Shown piece by piece: positions 63,201 to 64,000 of a stretch of DNA of 64,000 nt. Each line of letters begins with the position of its first letter. Position 1 is the first letter of the stretch. The DNA is from Struthio camelus (Eukaryota; Chordata; Aves; Struthioniformes; Struthionidae), in contig NC_090944.1 in the NCBI RefSeq assembly GCF_040807025.1, positions 125,789,738-125,853,737 of the forward strand, given 5' to 3'. The translations under genes were made by a program, and so were the position numbers. A model generated the notes under the pieces. It worked only from the letters and a program-made list of their open reading frames with translations. It did not search any database and was not told the origin of the DNA.

Positions 63201-64000
63201 TATAGAAATCTCTTGCGTCTTCCCCGCTTCAGACAGGTCCCTGAGCCTGCTGCAGTGTCACTGCAAAGCCTGCTGAAGTTACGAGCATGCTTGAAGAGAC
63301 ACGTGCTGTGTGTCCCCTGTTACATGAACGCTGTGCCTGTGCTATTTGGGCACATCACCGTGCTTTTCATTTCCGAGCTGTTGTCACAGAGAGAGGAGGA
63401 TTTAGGTAGCAATGTCCTGTCCCCCACAAAAAGAGGGGATTTTTAACCCAGGCGTGGGTTTAAAAACTACCCACAGATTGCTCGCAGGTTTGTGCCCTGT
63501 CCCCCTACTGCAATACCTGCAGCTCTCTCCACCATAATGCCGGCTCTCCTGAGGCCGTCGCCAGCCCCCTCCTCATCTCCCCTAGCTGTGAGCCACAGCA
63601 CGGTTTCGTACACCTTGCTTCCATAGGAATCCAGAGCAAAAATGTGTTTGGCCTCTAAGCCGAAAAGATTAGCCACTCTGTGCCCTTAATAGATGACAAA
63701 GTCAGTCCCCCGGCTGAGGTCCCGCTCTGGCCCAGCCAGCCTTGTCCCTTCGCTGCCCCATGGGCAGCGCAAGAGGAGTGGGATGCTCTGTGGTGCAGGT
63801 TCCCAGCAGCGGGGCAGCAGAGGAGGTCCCAGTCCATGTCCACGCCACTCTGTCCCCAGCCCTGCTCTCCAAGGAGCCTCCACCAGGCACCGGGGTGTCC
63901 CCCGAACCTGGCTGGGCAGCTTGGCTCCCCGTGCTGCTGGGCCCACCAGGACTGCACAGGATTTCTCCCAGGCTTGGGGCATGATGCCATCCCCTGTTTT

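Larger units (their letters stand above)
56110..64000. other. Intergenic region downstream of SDE2
   Basis: No supported coding gene. Contents: a CR1-like relic (56250-56350), a G-rich run (57245-57268), an AT microsatellite (57884-57908), AT-rich blocks that look like possible conserved non-coding DNA (59745-60080, 62380-62850), and a moderately GC-rich patch (61100-61600). In the human order this would be the 5' flank of LEFTY2, but I see no LEFTY coding exon, and none of the open frames is recognisable. Confidence 0.6.

Overview
The window is vertebrate nuclear DNA, most likely from a bird. It has multi-exon genes with GT-AG introns, CpG-island promoters, a CR1 retrotransposon 3' end with its ATTCTGTGA-type tail (about 54.1-54.28 kb), a MIR-type SINE relic (about 8.4 kb), and long G/C homopolymers. 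I cannot name the species. Almost all open frames longer than 60 codons here are chance frames in GC-rich or intronic DNA.

Only two protein-coding genes can be supported. (1) On the minus strand, 22.2-29.15 kb, is a complete replication-independent histone H3.3 gene. It has a 5' UTR exon in a CpG island and three coding exons that encode the canonical 135-residue H3.3 (plus Met). Its neighbour SDE2 identifies it as the H3-3A (H3F3A) paralogue rather than H3-3B. (2) On the plus strand, 46.46-55.51 kb, is a complete seven-exon SDE2 gene of 417 codons. Its product is a ubiquitin-like precursor with the GG-KGG cleavage site, the Sde2 core, an acidic/serine-rich middle and a C-terminal SAP-like domain. 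The two genes are divergent, separated by about 17 kb, as in the human 1q42.12 order LEFTY2-SDE2-H3-3A-ACBD3.

Layout: 1-1.2 kb is AU-rich, 3'-UTR-like sequence on the plus strand with two Pumilio motifs and poly(A) signals; by synteny it is probably the end of ACBD3. 1.3-7.5 kb is a very GC/CpG-rich tract with no recognisable gene. 7.5-22.2 kb is intergenic, with one MIR relic, one CR1-like relic and a possible conserved AT-rich element. 22.2-29.15 kb is H3-3A; its third intron contains a promoter-like GC-rich patch facing the other way. 29.2-46.3 kb is intergenic, with an orphan CpG island carrying a 23-bp G run, a candidate minus-strand exon, a small minisatellite and several degenerate ancient interspersed repeats. 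46.3-56.1 kb is SDE2. 56.1-64 kb is intergenic; in the human order it would be the 5' flank of LEFTY2, but no LEFTY coding sequence is visible.

The gene products both act in the nucleus: H3.3 in replication-independent chromatin assembly, SDE2 in replication-stress control at PCNA and in splicing. I see no operon, CRISPR array, phage or new multi-gene system. The most interesting leads are small: a tandem in-frame acceptor in SDE2, a shared CCGTTGG-containing 12-mer in both promoters, an unassigned exon with good splice sites at 34.9-35.06 kb, an orphan CpG island with a strong downstream splice donor, and a 15-bp palindromic word found twice.
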